This document shows, piece after piece, positions 1 through 9,303 of a DNA stretch of 64,000 bases. A program made the translations under genes and the position numbers. The stretch comes from DATKRB01 sp963794215 (GTDB lineage: Bacteria; Actinomycetota; Acidimicrobiia; Acidimicrobiales; RAAP-2), in contig CAWCCQ010000001.1 in assembly GCA_963794215.1 (NCBI GenBank), positions 1,116,001 to 1,180,000 of the forward strand, in the 5' to 3' direction. Each line of letters starts with the position of its first letter. Position 1 is the stretch's first letter. The notes beneath the pieces are model-generated. The model was not told the origin of the DNA and did no database searches. It saw only the letters and a list, made by a program, of their open reading frames with translations.

Positions 1-1190
1 CGATCAGGTCGTCGGTGCTGCCGCCGGGATTCACGACCGCCTCGACGACCTCGTCGGGCAGGTCGAGCGAGCCGCGACGCGAGTCATGGGACGCGGCCTC
101 GACCAGCGCGTCGTCGGTCACGCCGGGACCGAGACCCAACCTCCTTCCCAAACGGCGGCGCGCCTCGGCGCGTACGGGATCGAGCGCCTCGACCAATTGC
201 TCCCTCGGACGCGCCGAGAGCAAGGTGGCCACGGCGTCGACGTACTGGACGCGGGCCGGGACCACGATCCGTCCGGGCTCCTCGGGGGGACCGAAGCGAC
301 GGGACGCCGAGAGCATCCACACCACGACGGCGACGAGGGCGAAACCTAGGCCGAAACGCCATGAGGCGGGAAGACCGGCCAAGCCGTCACCAGCTCGCCC
401 GAACCCGTGGTCGTACTCGTCGAAGGCGACAGTCGACCCGTCTGGGCCAGCGAGGTCCACGCCGAACGCGGCGTTGTCGGCGCGAGTCAGCGATCCGTTT
501 TGAAGCGGGGATGACGACGCCAGGAGCATCAAAGATCCTGAGCGCCGGGCCACGAGCGCCAGCGTCCCGCTCCGACTGCTCAAGAGGGCGGCGGCCGCAG
601 GAATGGAGGGATTGGCCGCTCCAGGGCCGGCGTAGGTCCCACGCCCCCTCGAGATAGTCGTGGTGACCCCGTGGACTTCGGGGACGTCGAGAACCGGACG
701 CGCAACGCCCGCCACGGCGCTCGACCATTGCGGCACCGTTCCGTCGCCCAAGAGGGCCCGAAGCACCCCCTTGGCTGGCGGCCGGCCGCCCAGTACGACC
801 CGGTCGCCCTGCTCGAGGGAGCGGAGCAACGCGGCGGTGGCGGACGAACTCCACGACGTGGGGTCGAGGACGAACACCGTGCTCGACGCGCTGGAGGGTC
901 ACGGAATCCAGCGGCTGGGTGATCCGCTGCACCCGGAAGCCGCGCGCCGACAGCAGCGCAGCGAACGCGCCGGTACCCGAGGCGGAGGTGTCGAAGGTCG
1001 ACGACGACCCGGACGCGCCACCATGATCGCCGCCGCCAACTCCCGACACGAACGACGCGGCAAGCGCGGCCGCAACCAGGGCACTCAGCACGACCATGGT
1101 CACTCGCCAGCCAAGAGGGACCAGACGCCACCGTTCACCCGCGGTCGGTCCGCGCGTCGAGAGCCCCGGAGGCGGAGAACGTAGGCTCAT
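1..1190 (-). CDS. DUF4350-domain membrane protein, 3' end outside window, frame break
   Basis: The first ~100 residues hold a basic N-terminus, one membrane segment (VVLSALVAAALAASFVSG) and the start of a soluble domain (SGTGAFAALLSARGFRV) typical of DUF4350 proteins, a family of unknown biochemical role. At about 878-890 the frame must shift by one base to continue as VFVLDPTSW and then as a domain with LGGRPPAKGVLRALLGDG. A second membrane segment and a basic cytoplasmic tail follow, running off the window at base 1. Its ATG overlaps the stop of the DUF4129 gene (ATGA), so the two are probably translationally coupled. In actinobacteria such pairs usually precede moxR and DUF58 genes, which would lie just beyond the window start. 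The break is probably a sequence error, because the sense is maintained for ~290 codons after it. Confidence 0.7.
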
Positions 1191-1897
1191 CGAGACGCCG
1201 AGCTCGGGTGCGGCTCAACGTGATCAGCCGCTCTCCGTGCGCGACGCTCACCCTGTCCAACGTCGATCAGCACCGTCGGCCAGTTGTTGCGAGCGTGAGC
1301 GGCATCCGACCGCGTCGCTCGAACCCCGCCGTAGACGATGACCTCATGCCGGTGAGCAAGGGCATCAAAGGCCGGCGATCGAAGGCGCTCGGAGATCTGG
1401 CGATCGGTCTGGGCGTCGGCGTTGAGAACAACGCCCCGTTGGGCCAGACGGAGCACACCGGCAGCAAAGCGGAGCCGCACGGCGCCCTCGAGATCACCTT
1501 CGGTCTCGGCCGCGCTGGCACGACGCTCGAGGTCGTCAGGATCCTCAACTCCAGGCCCTCTGACTGGCGACACGGGACCCCGGGAAGCGATCCGGCCACG
1601 TCGTCTCACGAGCAGCACGCCCGCCATCACTCCAAGCCCGACACTCACCACGCCGAGGACCAAAGGCCACCAGCCACCGACCGCCCCGGTGAATCCGTGG
1701 CCGACCGGCACGAACGCATGATGATAGAGCCAGCGGGCGGGGCAGCCGAACGCCCAGTCCAGACCTCGCCCGATCGCGTGCAGCAATCCGGCCAGCGGGC
1801 GGGGCGAGTGTGCTGGAGCCGTCCGATAGGGCGCCTTGGAGAGGATGTCCTCGGCCTGACGCCGGACCGAGGATGAGAACGCGTCAGTTCCCGCCAT
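1187..1897 (-). CDS. DUF4129 domain-containing membrane protein
   Basis: This 236-residue protein has a soluble N-terminal stretch, a hydrophobic segment around residues 75-100 (WWPLVLGVVSVGLGVMAGVLL) followed by RRRGR, then a helical domain with RRASAAETEGDLEGAVRLRFAAGVLRL. That last pattern is the hallmark of DUF4129 (EGDYREAVRLRYRALL-like). The family is of unknown function and usually sits with DUF4350, MoxR ATPase and DUF58 genes. It lies 6 bases downstream of the polytopic membrane protein and overlaps the DUF4350 gene by 4 bases, so the three look like one minus-strand operon. Family call is confident; role is not known. Confidence 0.75.
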   Translation of the reverse strand: MAGTDAFSSSVRRQAEDILSKAPYRTAPAHSPRPLAGLLHAIGRGLDWAFGCPARWLYHHAFVPVGHGFTGAVGGWWPLVLGVVSVGLGVMAGVLLVRRRGRIASRGPVSPVRGPGVEDPDDLERRASAAETEGDLEGAVRLRFAAGVLRLAQRGVVLNADAQTDRQISERLRSPAFDALAHRHEVIVYGGVRATRSDAAHARNNWPTVLIDVGQGERRARRAADHVEPHPSSASR

Positions 1898-1903
1898 TCG
1901 TGG

Positions 1904-3271
1904 CTACTGCGGCTCGGTTGGGGACCCATTGGACGGCGAGTCGGGCGGGGGTGGCGGCACAGGCCCTGGTGCCGGGTCGGTGGCCCCGTAGCTCGGCGGG
2001 ACGTAACCGGGAGGAACGTAGCCCGGCGGGACGTAGCCGGGTGGTGGCACGGGCTGGCCACCGGACGATTCCTGGCCCCAACCTGGGGGCGGCCGGGGGA
2101 CGAACGTCGTCGGTGTGAAGGCATCCCGTGGTGGTGGGTAGCCCGGCGGGGGTGGGGGGTACTGCGGTGGGTAGCCGGTTGGGTAGCCCGGCGGTGGTGG
2201 GGGGTACTGCGGTGGGTAGCCGGTTGGGTAGCCCGCTGTGGATTGGGTAGCCCGGCGGTGGTGGGTAGCCCGGCGGTGGTGGGGGTACTGCGGTGGGTAG
2301 CCGGTTGGGTAGCCCGGCGGTGGTGGCGGAAGGAACGACATGGAGGTGGCCGCGGACATGCCCATGCGAGAGGCAAGCAGCTGGATGTCAAACCCCTCCT
2401 TTCGCACGCGCAGATCGATGGAGAGGATGACGAGCACGGCAGCGCTGAACGGGGTGGCGACGACCAGCGACACCGTTCTGCTGAAGAAGTCCACGACCGC
2501 CGCCGCAGCGGTGCTGTTGTGCGTAGTGACCAGCAAGATGGCTGCGGCCACACCCAAGATCACCCCGAAGATCTCAACGATCACGCCCGCGAGAAACTCG
2601 GTGCCAAAGACCGACCACCATTTGCCGTGGCACAGAGCGATCGAACGCCGCAACGCCTTCGAGCCCCGAATGTCCTCGAGCATGAGGGTCGGCACGGCCA
2701 AGCGCGTGCAGACCGTGAACCACACCACGTACGCCAGCCACGCGAGGCCCGCCAGCACACTGAGCACGACGGCAGGAACCGCTAAGTGGATCGCGGCCAG
2801 GACGGCGACCAAGATCCCAACACCCAGACCCGGGACTACGACGCCGAGTAGCGTCAAAGAGATGATCCAGATGATCGAGAGGAACCGGGTCGCGCCGTAC
2901 CTGAGCGCGTCCTGCCATCTGGCCGGCTGTCCGAGGTAGGCGCCGGCGATGATCCGGTAGCAGGTGGCAGTCGCGATGGCCGTCACGATCTCGACGACGA
3001 CCAACAGCAGCAGCACGCCCGAGGCGTAGCCCCAGGCGTCACCCGCCGAGACGTGGACGGTCGTCCCCGTCAGGGGGCTCTCGGTGGAGGAGGTGTTGGG
3101 GAGTGCCGTGGAGACCGCGATCAGAGCTTCGAGGACTCCGGCCGGGATGGCGATGACCAGCATAGCCTTGGCCATCGAGACAAAGTTGCGGCCGAACACC
3201 TTGAACGAGGCATCCAGGCGCTCGCCCACGCCGAGAGGCCTCAACATCGGCGGTGCGGGTGACCAGGTCAC
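1904..3271 (-). CDS. Polytopic membrane protein with proline/tyrosine-rich tail
   Basis: This 455-residue protein opens with LRPLGVGERLDASFKVFGRNF, the pattern that starts the glycerophosphoryl-diester-phosphodiesterase-type membrane domain (DUF7847-like) in actinobacteria. About six hydrophobic segments follow to residue ~300. The last ~150 residues are a low-complexity tail of GYPTGYPPQYPPPPP units and VPPGYVPPGY repeats, presumably cytoplasmic or surface-exposed. It is first in a minus-strand group with DUF4129 and DUF4350 genes, a combination seen in other actinobacteria. Inside the tail a short stretch reads HHRRATHHRRAT where the neighbouring units would read PPPPGYPPPPGY, which suggests a one-base loss followed by compensation. 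No catalytic motif is visible. Confidence 0.75.
   Translation of the reverse strand: MTWSPAPPMLRPLGVGERLDASFKVFGRNFVSMAKAMLVIAIPAGVLEALIAVSTALPNTSSTESPLTGTTVHVSAGDAWGYASGVLLLLVVVEIVTAIATATCYRIIAGAYLGQPARWQDALRYGATRFLSIIWIISLTLLGVVVPGLGVGILVAVLAAIHLAVPAVVLSVLAGLAWLAYVVWFTVCTRLAVPTLMLEDIRGSKALRRSIALCHGKWWSVFGTEFLAGVIVEIFGVILGVAAAILLVTTHNSTAAAAVVDFFSRTVSLVVATPFSAAVLVILSIDLRVRKEGFDIQLLASRMGMSAATSMSFLPPPPPGYPTGYPPQYPHHRRATHHRRATQSTAGYPTGYPPQYPPPPPGYPTGYPPQYPPPPPGYPPPRDAFTPTTFVPRPPPGWGQESSGGQPVPPPGYVPPGYVPPGYVPPSYGATDPAPGPVPPPPPDSPSNGSPTEPQ
2120..2340. repeat. 45-bp coding tandem repeat (GYPTGYPPQYPPPPP)
   Basis: Imperfect units of 45 bp, each coding 15 residues on the minus strand, follow one another inside the tail of the polytopic membrane protein. 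Complete units are visible at about 2160-2204 and 2286-2330, with partial units between. The plus-strand G run preceding TACTGC has six bases at 2154-2159 and 2199-2204 but only five at 2281-2285; this changes the reading frame for about 18 codons. Confidence 0.8.
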
Positions 3272-3490
3272 AGATCATCCACCGCTAAGCGCGTCGCCAC
3301 TGGACATTTCGTCTCCTCGAGAGCCGGTCTGGGTGTCCTTCCCACGCGAAGGAGCAGGATACGGCAGTTCTTCGTGGAATCGACGAATGCTCAACGCACG
3401 GAACATCGAGAGCGGGCACCTCACCGTCTGAGCATCGCGGTCGGCACAGCAGGCATCAATGCAGTTGTCCGGCGACTGCCGGCCACCAGG
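3272..3490. other. Intergenic stretch, nothing recognised
   Basis: No convincing gene, RNA or repeat is visible between the start of the polytopic membrane protein gene and the small zinc-binding-like frame. The promoter of the membrane protein operon should lie here, but no clear -10/-35 pair was found. Confidence 0.4.
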
Positions 3491-3742
3491 TCAATCTGGA
3501 CTTCGACGACGCAGGTTCCCCACATGCCAGCGCCCGCAGTGGTCGCATTGGTAGGCCGAAGGCGAGGCACTGGCCATCCCATCGTCCAGATCGGCGAGCT
3601 CCATCTCTCGCACCTTTTCGGCGGCCAGCGACTGGGTGTACGCGGTCTTTGGACGACCGTCCGCACGCCAGTGGGACCCCCACCCCCGCTCGGAGCGATC
3701 GGGCGCGGGTACGCGCCGCGCCGCGCCGCGCCGACGCTTCAT
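3491..3742 (-). CDS. Small putative zinc-binding protein
   Basis: An 83-residue frame begins with ATG (MKRRRG). Its second half has the look of a small actinobacterial family: a basic/aromatic start (KTAYTQSLAAEKVRE), a short acidic stretch, then YQCDHCGRWHVG, a C-x2-C-x3-H cluster matching the common ending YxCxxCxxWHxG. The first ~30 residues are arginine-rich and may lie upstream of the true start. The start codon is therefore uncertain, and the alternative is a start near the internal MELADLDDG. No function is known to me. It stands alone between two minus-strand genes. Confidence 0.45.
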   Translation of the reverse strand: MKRRRGAARRVPAPDRSERGWGSHWRADGRPKTAYTQSLAAEKVREMELADLDDGMASASPSAYQCDHCGRWHVGNLRRRSPD

Positions 3743-3872
3743 TGTTCGCTCACCGCCATCGGGACAATCATCGCGTACGGGGTGAAGCGAGCCCGGCGCA
3801 TCGCCTTGCTGATGTCAACATCCCGACCCACTCGAGCACGTCCCTGCACGCGATCCGCTCGGGGCGAGCGCC

Positions 3873-4238
3873 TCAGGTCTCAGAATCAGAATCGGGTTCC
3901 GTCCGGAAAACCACCGAAGAACGCTCGGGATGCTCAGGGTCCAGATGCACCGTAAAGGGCTCGTCGGGGTTGGGTTCCGAATCGGCGGCGGCCACGATGA
4001 CCACCTCGTCGTCGTGCCGCCCGTAAATGGCGCGGGCCATGCCTACCATGGCCTGCCCGAGCACTTGGCCGCCAGTGCTGTGGGCGACCCGTCCGATCTT
4101 CGTGGACGAGGCACTGCTGCCGGCCGGCGACTTCCCCTCAGAATCGGTCGCCGAGAGCCACGCGAGCCACTGCTCGTCACTCCACTCCTCAGGATCGGCA
4201 GGAGGATCGTCGGGTATCGCCCCGTCAAAAGGCTCCAT
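3873..4238 (-). CDS. Conserved acidic hypothetical protein
   Basis: A 121-residue acidic soluble protein starts at MEPFDGAIPDDPP. An upstream in-frame extension is arginine-rich and looks non-coding, so the internal ATG at 4238 was chosen. Features are an N-terminal EEWSDEQWLAWL segment, a serine-rich linker, a helix (GGQVLGQAMVGMARAIYG) and a beta-rich C-terminus (DDEVVIVAAAD, EPFTVHLDPEHPERSSVVF). I recognise no enzyme motif. The WSDEQWLAWL/HLDPEHP layout occurs in uncharacterised actinobacterial proteins as far as I recall. Confidence 0.6.
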   Translation of the reverse strand: MEPFDGAIPDDPPADPEEWSDEQWLAWLSATDSEGKSPAGSSASSTKIGRVAHSTGGQVLGQAMVGMARAIYGRHDDEVVIVAAADSEPNPDEPFTVHLDPEHPERSSVVFRTEPDSDSET

Positions 4239-4347
4239 CGACACCACGGTACCCCCGGCCGGCACCGTGGCCCGACAACCCCCGTTTCCCCCACGTGGCC
4301 GGACCGTTGACACGCGGACCAGCACATGCAGCCGCCTCATCGAGCAA

Positions 4348-4999
4348 TCAGTCCTGACCGGCGGCGCGACCCTTCTTGCTTGGTTTCGGCGGGGTGGCGT
4401 TCATCCTCGACTTGGACACCCATGGCGCCCAGCCGCGAAGTCCGAGCGGGAGAACCTGCGTCCACTCGATGATGACCCCGATCAGGGATTCCGCGCCCTT
4501 TATCGGTGAGTACCGAGCCGTGAAACCGAGTCCCTCGCGCGGTGGCCCGAGAAAACTGCGCCTCGGCGAGATCACAATCGAAGAACCGGGTCTCGGTCAG
4601 GTTGGCGGCGGAGAAATCTGCTGCATGCAGGTCGGCGTGCTCGAAGGCCACACGATGCGCCGTCGTCATCCGAAAGTTGGCGCCGTCGAGGCGGCAGTCG
4701 GTCACGAGCACATCGCGTAGCAAGCAACGTGTCAGGACCAGGCCCGACAGCTTGCAGTCTCGAATCTCGACTCGGGTGAGTGCCGCCTGGTCGAGATCGG
4801 CGCCAGAAAGGTCTGAGTTCTCGATCAGGACATCGGTGAGACGAGCTCTGCACAAGTCGCTCCCTGTGAACCGAGCTCCGACGAGGTGGGACCGCTCAAT
4901 CTCGAGATCGCGCAGAACCAGTTCCGCATAGTTGTCCCCAATGCGTCTCGCGGATATCGAAGACTCGTTGTGCAGCACGTCATCGTCGTCCGAGGCCAA
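4348..4999 (-). CDS. Pentapeptide-repeat protein with frame break near the end
   Basis: From residue ~40 to ~160 the protein is a run of A(D/N)LXX pentapeptides (GARFTGSDL, SDLSGADLDQAAL, RLDGANFRM, ADLHAADFSAANL), which fold as a right-handed quadrilateral beta-helix. At about 4505-4510 the frame must shift by one base so that the chain continues as IKGAESLIGVIIEW, the normal closing segment of this family, and ends at 4348. Without the shift the last ~55 residues are nonsense-like and end at 4337. Members range from gyrase-protecting resistance proteins to proteins of unknown role; nothing here decides between these. Confidence 0.75.
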
Positions 5000-5251
5000 A
5001 GACTCGGCAGTCGTGGTCTCGTCGGTGGGCCAGGCCCGCTCACCGGGCAGCGTAACCCCAACATCTGCCGCACGCCGCGGGCGACGGCCTCCACGACCCG
5101 CCTCAGCTCGGAGAACGGGTCCGGGCTCGAATATCGCTTGGTTCCCTCACCCCGAACGGGCGAGGGAACCAGAGCAAACCGGGTGACCGAGCCTGGTTGT
5201 CTCGCGTCGAGAATTCGGGCCAGCCGAACCAATAGCACATCAGGATTAGGG
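5000..5251. other. Gap between pentapeptide gene and IS630 element
   Basis: About 250 bases separate the pentapeptide-repeat gene from the left flank of the insertion sequence. No recognisable gene is seen on either strand. Confidence 0.4.
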
Positions 5252-5265
5252 ATCGCCCCGACCTA
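5252..5265 (+). repeat. Left copy of 14-bp direct repeat flanking IS630
   Basis: ATCGCCCCGACCTA lies immediately outside the left end of the IS element and is repeated exactly outside the right end at 6433-6446. Its last two bases (TA) are the expected IS630 target duplication. The longer match implies that the target already held two tandem copies. Confidence 0.75.
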
Positions 5266-6430
5266 AAGACCTTCGCGTAATACCGCGCCGATCCCGGTTC
5301 ACAGCGTAAAGCCACAATGTCGGAGGAACGCGAAGGCCAACGTGGTCTCGTTGCCGATGCGGCAGAGCCCCTGGTCGACGATCTCTTCCGCTTCGCCGAT
5401 AGTGTCCAGGCAGAGGTTGGCCAGCTCGCCGCCTTTCAGGTTGCCCCAGATCTGTTCGACCGGGTTGAGGTCGGGGGCGTAGGCCGGGAGACGTTCGACG
5501 ACCAGCCACTTGCGTTGCTGCTTGATGAAGCGTTGCATCGTCCGGCTGCGGTGGGAGGGAAGTCCGTCCCAGATCAGGGTGACCTTGTCGCCGTCGAGGT
5601 GGCGGTGGAGTTCACCGAGGAAGTCCATCAGTGATTCATCGTTGTAGGCGCCGGGTTGCATGCCAAAGACGAGGGAGGCCTCGGTGCCGTCGGGCCGGAA
5701 GCACAGAGCGGCCGACATCGACAGGCGCTTCCAGTTGAAGCGGTGATGAAGGACCGGGGTCTGCCCCTTGGGCGCCCAGGTGGACCTCACCGAGGGGAGG
5801 AGGCTGAACCCGCTCTCGTCTTGGAAGACGATCCACGCGTTCCTGGCCCGAGCGTTTTTTTTAACTTGGGCCAGCGCTCGTTGACCCACTGCTCTATGGC
5901 CTCGTCGTCGCGCTCGGCCGCTTGGCGCGCCGGCCGTTGCCGGCTCCAACCCATCCGGCGGAGCACCTTCCACACGTGTCCGGGGTGGTACTTCACCCCA
6001 GTGGTTTCCTCGATCACCTCGGCGACCCGGGCCAGAGTCCACAGATCGGTCGGATACCCATTGGCCTTCGGACCCTTCTCGAGGGCCCGCTCCACCATCG
6101 CCAGGTCGGCGTCGGTCAACTTGCGCGGACGACCAGGCTCGCCTGTTCGTTTGAGAGCCTGCTTCCCCCCGATCAACCACACCGTGTGCCAGTCAGAGAC
6201 CGTCTGGTGGGAGACCTCGAGCTGACGAGCGATGTCGGCCTGGGACACCCCCTTGGTGAACAGGTCGGCCGCCCGCATCCGGGTGGCCTCCATGGCCTCG
6301 AAATCTCGGCGCGGCCGGACTCGGGGTGGTGCCTTGTTCGTGCGCGCAGCACCGGCTGGTGACGTGGAAGTGGGCATACGCCAATTATTCCACTCCACGG
6401 AGCTCTAGCGGGGTATTAGGCGAACCTCTT
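5266..6430 (-). mobile_element. Complete IS630-type insertion sequence
   Basis: The element is 1165 bp. Its ends are imperfect inverted repeats of about 23 bp (left 5266-5288 beginning AAGACCTTCGCG; right 6408-6430 reading AAGAGGTTCGCC inward; about 4 mismatches). It is bounded on both sides by TA (5264-5265 and 6431-6432), the target duplicated by IS630/Tc1-mariner elements. It carries one transposase coded in two frames. Both ends and both frames look intact, so the copy may be recent or still active. Confidence 0.85.
5299..6398 (-). CDS. IS630-family transposase, two frames joined by -1 slippage
   Basis: The first frame (from ATG 6398, or MPTSTSPAG at 6377) gives a helix-turn-helix region (GVSQADIARQLEVSHQTVSDW) and the second DNA-binding part ending KWLRRMGW-like. 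At an A8 run on the coding strand (plus-strand T run 5855-5862) the frame must slip by -1. The chain then continues as NARARNAWIVFQDESGF, the first DDE aspartate, then LIWDGLPSHRSR (second Asp) and APDLNPVEQIWG (Glu). Programmed slippage on an A run is known in this family. The total is about 365 residues, normal for IS630 transposases. Confidence 0.85.
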
Positions 6431-6432
6431 TA

Positions 6433-6446
6433 ATCGCCCCGACCTA
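6433..6446 (+). repeat. Right copy of 14-bp direct repeat flanking IS630
   Basis: Exact copy of the 14-mer at 5252-5265, beginning right after the TA at 6431-6432. Confidence 0.75.
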
Positions 6447-6717
6447 TAGGACGCGCTGCCGTTGCTCTGCGCGAGCACCTCGACCAAGCCCGCGGTAGCG
6501 ACTCGAGCGGGCCTGGTACCGAGGTGAGCCGTGACGCTTGGAAGGGCCGCGTACTCTGCTACCGTCGTCAGTACTGCCCGAACCCTCGGCTCGTGCGCGC
6601 ACCCCCCCGTCGTTACGACGCCCCCGGGTCACGAGGGGACTCCGGCGCCGGGCAAGAGAAACGTCGCCCAACCAGAGCAGCTCAGCGCCCCGGACCGAAC
6701 ACGAGGAGAGCACGGTC

Positions 6718-8910
6718 TTGATTCCTGGCTTGGCCCGATGGTGTTTTAGGCACCGCAAGCTCGTTCTCACGCTCTGGCTCGTCGCCTTCGTCGGGTTCTT
6801 CGCTGCCGATCTCGGGCTCAAGCCCGCCTACTCGAGCAAATTCCAACTGCCAAACACCGATTCGGCACGGGCCGTCAACATCTTGAAGGCCGACTTCCCC
6901 GCCGCCTCTGGCGAGGCGGACCAGATCGTGCTGGAGGCCAAAGACGGAAACCTCGACTCCCCTGCCATCGCCGCCGACGTGAAGTCCATGCTGACCAAGG
7001 TGGGGGAGCTTCCGGGGATCACGAACGTGGTCAGCCCCTACAGCCCTCAGGGCGCCTCGCAGATCAGCCGGTCGAGAAAGATCGCCTTCGCGACGGTCTA
7101 CTGGAACACCCAGTCTCAGAACCTTTCCTCATCGGAGGTCAACCGCCTAGTCGACACGGCCACGGCAGTGCAGGGTCCCTCCCTTCAGGTGGCGCTGAGC
7201 GGCCAGGCCATCGAGAACACCCAGTCACAAAAGTCCTCTGACAGCACCGGCCTCGGGGTGCTCTTCGCACTGATCGTTCTCGGGATCCTGTTTGGCGCCG
7301 TCCTGGCGGCGGTGATCCCCATCATCACCGCGCTGATCGCCATCGGGATCGGCTTCGCCTTCACGGGGCTGATGTCCCATGTGTTTGCCGTGGCGAGCTT
7401 CGTCCCGATCCTGGGTGTCCTCATCGGCCTTGGTGTCGGGATCGACTACGCACTTTTCATCATCACCCGCCACCGCAACGGCCTGCGCGCCGGGCGCAGC
7501 ATCGAAGAGTCGGCGGTCAACGCCGCCAACACCGCCGGCCGAGCGGTGTTCTTCGCTGGACTCACGGTGTGCGTAGCGCTTCTCGGTCAGTTCGCTCTCG
7601 GCGTGACGTTCCTCTACGGCCTGGCGATCGCCGGTGCGGTCACCGTCCTCCTCACGATGTTTGCCGCGCTAACCCTGTTGCCGGCGTTCTTGGGGTTCTT
7701 CGGGTTGCGGGTCCTGGGTCGGAGCGAGCGGCGGCGGCTCGCCAGCCTGGGGCCCGTTTCCGAGCAAGTCGAGGAGGGGTTCTGGTTCCGCTGGTCACGG
7801 AGCATCGAGCGTCAGCCGGGCCTACGGGCCCTGGCCGCTCTGGCCGTCGTGGTAGTGATCGCGCTGCCGGTCTTCTCATTGCGGCTTGGTCTCGCCGACG
7901 CGGGAAGCGACCCGTCAGGATCGACGACCCGAGTGGCCTACGACTTGCTCGCCGAGGGCTTCGGGCCCGGATTCAACGGTCCGCTCCAGCTGGTGACGAC
8001 GCTCCACTCCCCAGCCGAACTGGCGTCGTTCGAGCACGTGGTCGACGCCGCGCGCACCCAGCCCGGCGTGGCGTTCGCCACGGCCCCCCGGGTGAGCCCG
8101 AATGGAACGGCGGCGTTCGCCCTGCTCTATCCGACGACCGCCCCGCAAGCGGCGCAGACGTCGGCGCTCCTGCACAACCTGAGAAACGACGTCATTCCCC
8201 AGGCCGAGGCCGGCAGCGGGCTCCACGTCCTCGTCGGAGGTCCGACTGCCGCCGGAGACGACTTCTCGACGATTCTGGCGTCCAAACTGCCGCTGTTCAT
8301 CGCGGTCGTCGTGGTGGTCGCCTTCTTGCTCCTGATGGTCGTGTTCAGGAGCCTGTTGATCCCGGTCGTCGCCTCCGCGATGAACCTGCTCTCGGTGGGC
8401 GCCGCACTCGGGATCATGAACGCGGTCTTCGAATGGGGGTGGGGATCGTCCATCCTCGGTATCAGCCGCACTGGGCCGGTTGAGGTCTTCATCCCAGTGA
8501 TCATGTTCTCGGTGCTCTTCGGCCTCTCCATGGATTACGAGGTCTTCCTGGTGAGCCGCATGCAAGAGGAGTGGCTTATCTCGCACGACAATCATCGGGC
8601 TGTAACACGAGGGCAGGCAGAGACTGGGCGGGTCATCACCGCCGCGGCGCTGATCATGATCCTGGTGTTCTTGTCGTTCCTCCTCGGCGGCAACATCATC
8701 ATCCAGCAGTTCGGCATCGGACTGGCCGGAGCCATCATCATCGACGCCTTCGTCATACGGACTGTCCTTGTTCCCGCCCTCATGCACCTGATCGGACCGG
8801 CAAACTGGTGGCTTCCCAAGTGGCTTGCCGGGGTACTCCCTCGGGTCAACCTCGAGATGCCCGACACGCTCGACACGACGCCGCTCGAGCGCCTCGAGCC
8901 GGTGACCTGA
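6718..8910 (+). CDS. MMPL/RND-family membrane transporter
   Basis: The protein is about 730 residues from TTG 6718, chosen because GAGGAG lies 9 bases upstream and because the in-frame upstream part is arginine/proline-rich without conservation. One membrane segment follows the start (LVLTLWLVAFVGFFAADL), then an extracytoplasmic loop. Next come five clustered helices containing GVGIDYALFIITRHR, a second loop, and a second helix bundle with LFGLSMDYEVFLVSRMQEEW. Those two motifs are the paired signatures of the MMPL family, which exports lipids or drugs in actinobacteria. The C-terminus ends after the last helix, without a long tail. The substrate cannot be read from the sequence. It stands alone, 280 bases after the IS element. 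Confidence 0.85.
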   Translation: MIPGLARWCFRHRKLVLTLWLVAFVGFFAADLGLKPAYSSKFQLPNTDSARAVNILKADFPAASGEADQIVLEAKDGNLDSPAIAADVKSMLTKVGELPGITNVVSPYSPQGASQISRSRKIAFATVYWNTQSQNLSSSEVNRLVDTATAVQGPSLQVALSGQAIENTQSQKSSDSTGLGVLFALIVLGILFGAVLAAVIPIITALIAIGIGFAFTGLMSHVFAVASFVPILGVLIGLGVGIDYALFIITRHRNGLRAGRSIEESAVNAANTAGRAVFFAGLTVCVALLGQFALGVTFLYGLAIAGAVTVLLTMFAALTLLPAFLGFFGLRVLGRSERRRLASLGPVSEQVEEGFWFRWSRSIERQPGLRALAALAVVVVIALPVFSLRLGLADAGSDPSGSTTRVAYDLLAEGFGPGFNGPLQLVTTLHSPAELASFEHVVDAARTQPGVAFATAPRVSPNGTAAFALLYPTTAPQAAQTSALLHNLRNDVIPQAEAGSGLHVLVGGPTAAGDDFSTILASKLPLFIAVVVVVAFLLLMVVFRSLLIPVVASAMNLLSVGAALGIMNAVFEWGWGSSILGISRTGPVEVFIPVIMFSVLFGLSMDYEVFLVSRMQEEWLISHDNHRAVTRGQAETGRVITAAALIMILVFLSFLLGGNIIIQQFGIGLAGAIIIDAFVIRTVLVPALMHLIGPANWWLPKWLAGVLPRVNLEMPDTLDTTPLERLEPVT

Positions 8911-9303
8911 ACGACGGGTCGGCCCACAGCTACTGCTGCGGGCGTGCCGTGCCCTTCTCCCGACGTCGACCGGTTCGAGGCCGTCCGGGTTTGCCCACTC
9001 CGGTGACAGCGCCCCGGTCCTCCTTGTCGACGGCATCAACCTGGCGGGCACCGAGAGGGAGGCCGCACTGCCCGGTCGCGTCAGTCGAATCGACGCGTGC
9101 AACTTTCTCTACGACGGAGGATGCGCGCGGCAGGCCTCTGGGCGCATCGGCAGGTCGGCGCTAGTGCACAATGGCGACATCCCAGTCCGTCACGACCTCG
9201 AGTCGCGCCCACGCGATCCACCCCAGGCTCACGGGCCGGTGTGCCGCACCTCGGAGGGTCCTCGGCTCTCCGGCGGTTGGATCGCCGCAATCCCGGCGGC
9301 GCC
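8911..9303. other. Intergenic stretch without an accepted gene
   Basis: Nearly 400 bases separate the MMPL gene from the MBL-fold hydrolase. One plus frame stays open through about 8950-9306 (for example APVLLVDGINLAGTER) but has no clear start or family, and the opposite strand is also open because of high GC. I call no gene here. The hydrolase promoter should lie in its last part. Confidence 0.4.

Noticed and set aside
2120..2340. Tandem repeats considered as CRISPR
   Set aside because: Units are 45 bp, contiguous without spacers and code for GYPTGYPPQY in frame.
7915..9102. Long open frame antisense to the MMPL gene
   Set aside because: High GC opens the opposite strand; composition is Arg/Glu/Asp-rich shadow without any domain.
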